From NCBI GenBank assembly GCA_020347605.1, contig CP070734.1, forward strand, positions 3,235,703-3,273,202: a stretch of DNA of 37,500 nucleotides, given 5' to 3'. The position numbers and the translations under genes were made by a program. Each line of letters opens with the position of its first letter. Position 1 is the first letter of the stretch. Source of the stretch: Deltaproteobacteria bacterium. GTDB lineage: Bacteria; Myxococcota_A; UBA9160; G020347605. Under the pieces are notes generated by a model. It had not been told where the DNA came from and did no database searches. It saw only the letters and a list, made by a program, of their open reading frames with translations. Shown here piece by piece: positions 37,223 through 37,500 of this stretch.

Positions 37223-37500
37223 ATGTCGGACGAACGGCCCAAATCGTTCTTCTTGTCGCCGGAGCTCCACGACTACCTGGTGCGCCACGGATCTCCGCCC
37301 GACGCCGTGGCGGGCGAGCTGATCGCCGAGACGAAGCGACTCGGCGCGCTCTCGATGATGCAGGTCGCGCCCGAGGAGGGCGCCTTCCTGACCGTCCTGA
37401 CGCGGGCGCTCGAGGCGCGCCGCGCCATCGAGGTTGGAACCTTCACCGGCTACTCCGCACTGTGCATCGCGCGAGGTCTTCCCGACGACGGCCGGCTGAT
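37223..37500 (+). CDS. O-methyltransferase, caffeoyl-CoA type (N-terminal fragment)
   Basis: 92 residues up to the right edge. It starts MSDERPKSFFLSPELHDYLV and continues LGALSMMQVAPEEGAFL, then ARRAIEVGTFTGYSALCIARGLP. The M-x-V/I-A/S-P-E-x-G and E-V/I-G-T-F-T-G-Y-S motifs are those of class I O-methyltransferases of the caffeoyl-CoA/catechol type, common in bacteria with unknown substrates. The remainder, including metal ligands, is outside the window. GGGAG lies 11 bases before the ATG. Confidence 0.85.
   Translation, partial: MSDERPKSFFLSPELHDYLVRHGSPPDAVAGELIAETKRLGALSMMQVAPEEGAFLTVLTRALEARRAIEVGTFTGYSALCIARGLPDDGRL

Noticed and set aside
1-37500. CRISPR arrays, insertion sequences, phage genes, tRNA or rRNA genes
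   Set aside because: No regularly spaced repeats, transposase or integrase motifs, or cloverleaf-like segments were seen in the intergenic gaps, all of which are shorter than 300 bases.

Overview
The window is very GC-rich, densely packed DNA from a Gram-negative bacterium. It carries an outer-membrane lipid transport (Mla) operon, lipoproteins, periplasmic DUF1329 proteins, a wax-ester-synthase-type acyltransferase, several crotonase-fold proteins, SDRs, a luciferase-like flavoprotein and an SCP2-type thiolase. This mix fits an environmental 'deltaproteobacterial' lineage (Myxococcota, Desulfobacterota or Binatota type). That placement is inference: no rRNA or other phylogenetic marker is present. 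I saw no insertion sequence, phage, CRISPR array or tRNA. The content is chromosomal and leans towards lipid and CoA-ester metabolism.

Layout. (1) Positions 1-5952: one long minus-strand operon reading SDR, secreted protein of unknown family (probable CTG start), TesB thioesterase, NTF2-like lipoprotein, membrane-anchored split-barrel protein, nitroreductase, glycoside hydrolase family 2, and the first codons of formate-tetrahydrofolate ligase. Most junctions overlap by 1-4 bases. (2) 6185-13081: a PaaG-like crotonase, a membrane-anchored SGNH hydrolase behind a small Cys-containing ORF, an EVE-domain protein with a divergent YchF GTPase, a metallo-beta-lactamase-fold hydrolase, a second crotonase and an LLM flavoprotein. 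(3) 13341-16159: two tandem DUF1329 genes, roughly four-fifths identical at protein level, each behind a TTGACA promoter. (4) 16170-20320: HCCA-isomerase-like protein, quinone oxidoreductase with a SnoaL-like protein, EamA transporter, NAD-type isocitrate dehydrogenase. (5) 20361-24551: Mla operon (STAS-MlaE, MlaF, MlaD, auxiliary lipoprotein) followed by a crotonase. (6) 24582-33571: SppA with a SRPBCC protein and an alpha/beta hydrolase, a thiolase-OB fusion lacking the usual nucleophilic Cys, an SDR, WS/DGAT with a methyltransferase, and a class III-like alcohol dehydrogenase. (7) 33733-37500: membrane metallophosphoesterase, GNAT, TPR protein, Tpx peroxiredoxin and a truncated O-methyltransferase.

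The most distinctive signal is regulatory. A -10-like hexamer of the form TAnnnT, usually preceded by G or C and followed by a GC-rich run, sits upstream of many genes with no recognisable -35. Where it lies only 6-9 bases before the start codon, no Shine-Dalgarno is present, which predicts leaderless mRNAs. Where it lies 20 or more bases upstream, a Shine-Dalgarno is present. At 36222-36229 the palindrome AGTATACT gives both strands a -10 and appears to drive two divergent, nearly leaderless genes. The two DUF1329 genes are the only ones I found with a TTGACA -35.

All calls come from reading the sequence and remembered family features. No database search was run, and residue alignments were made by eye.
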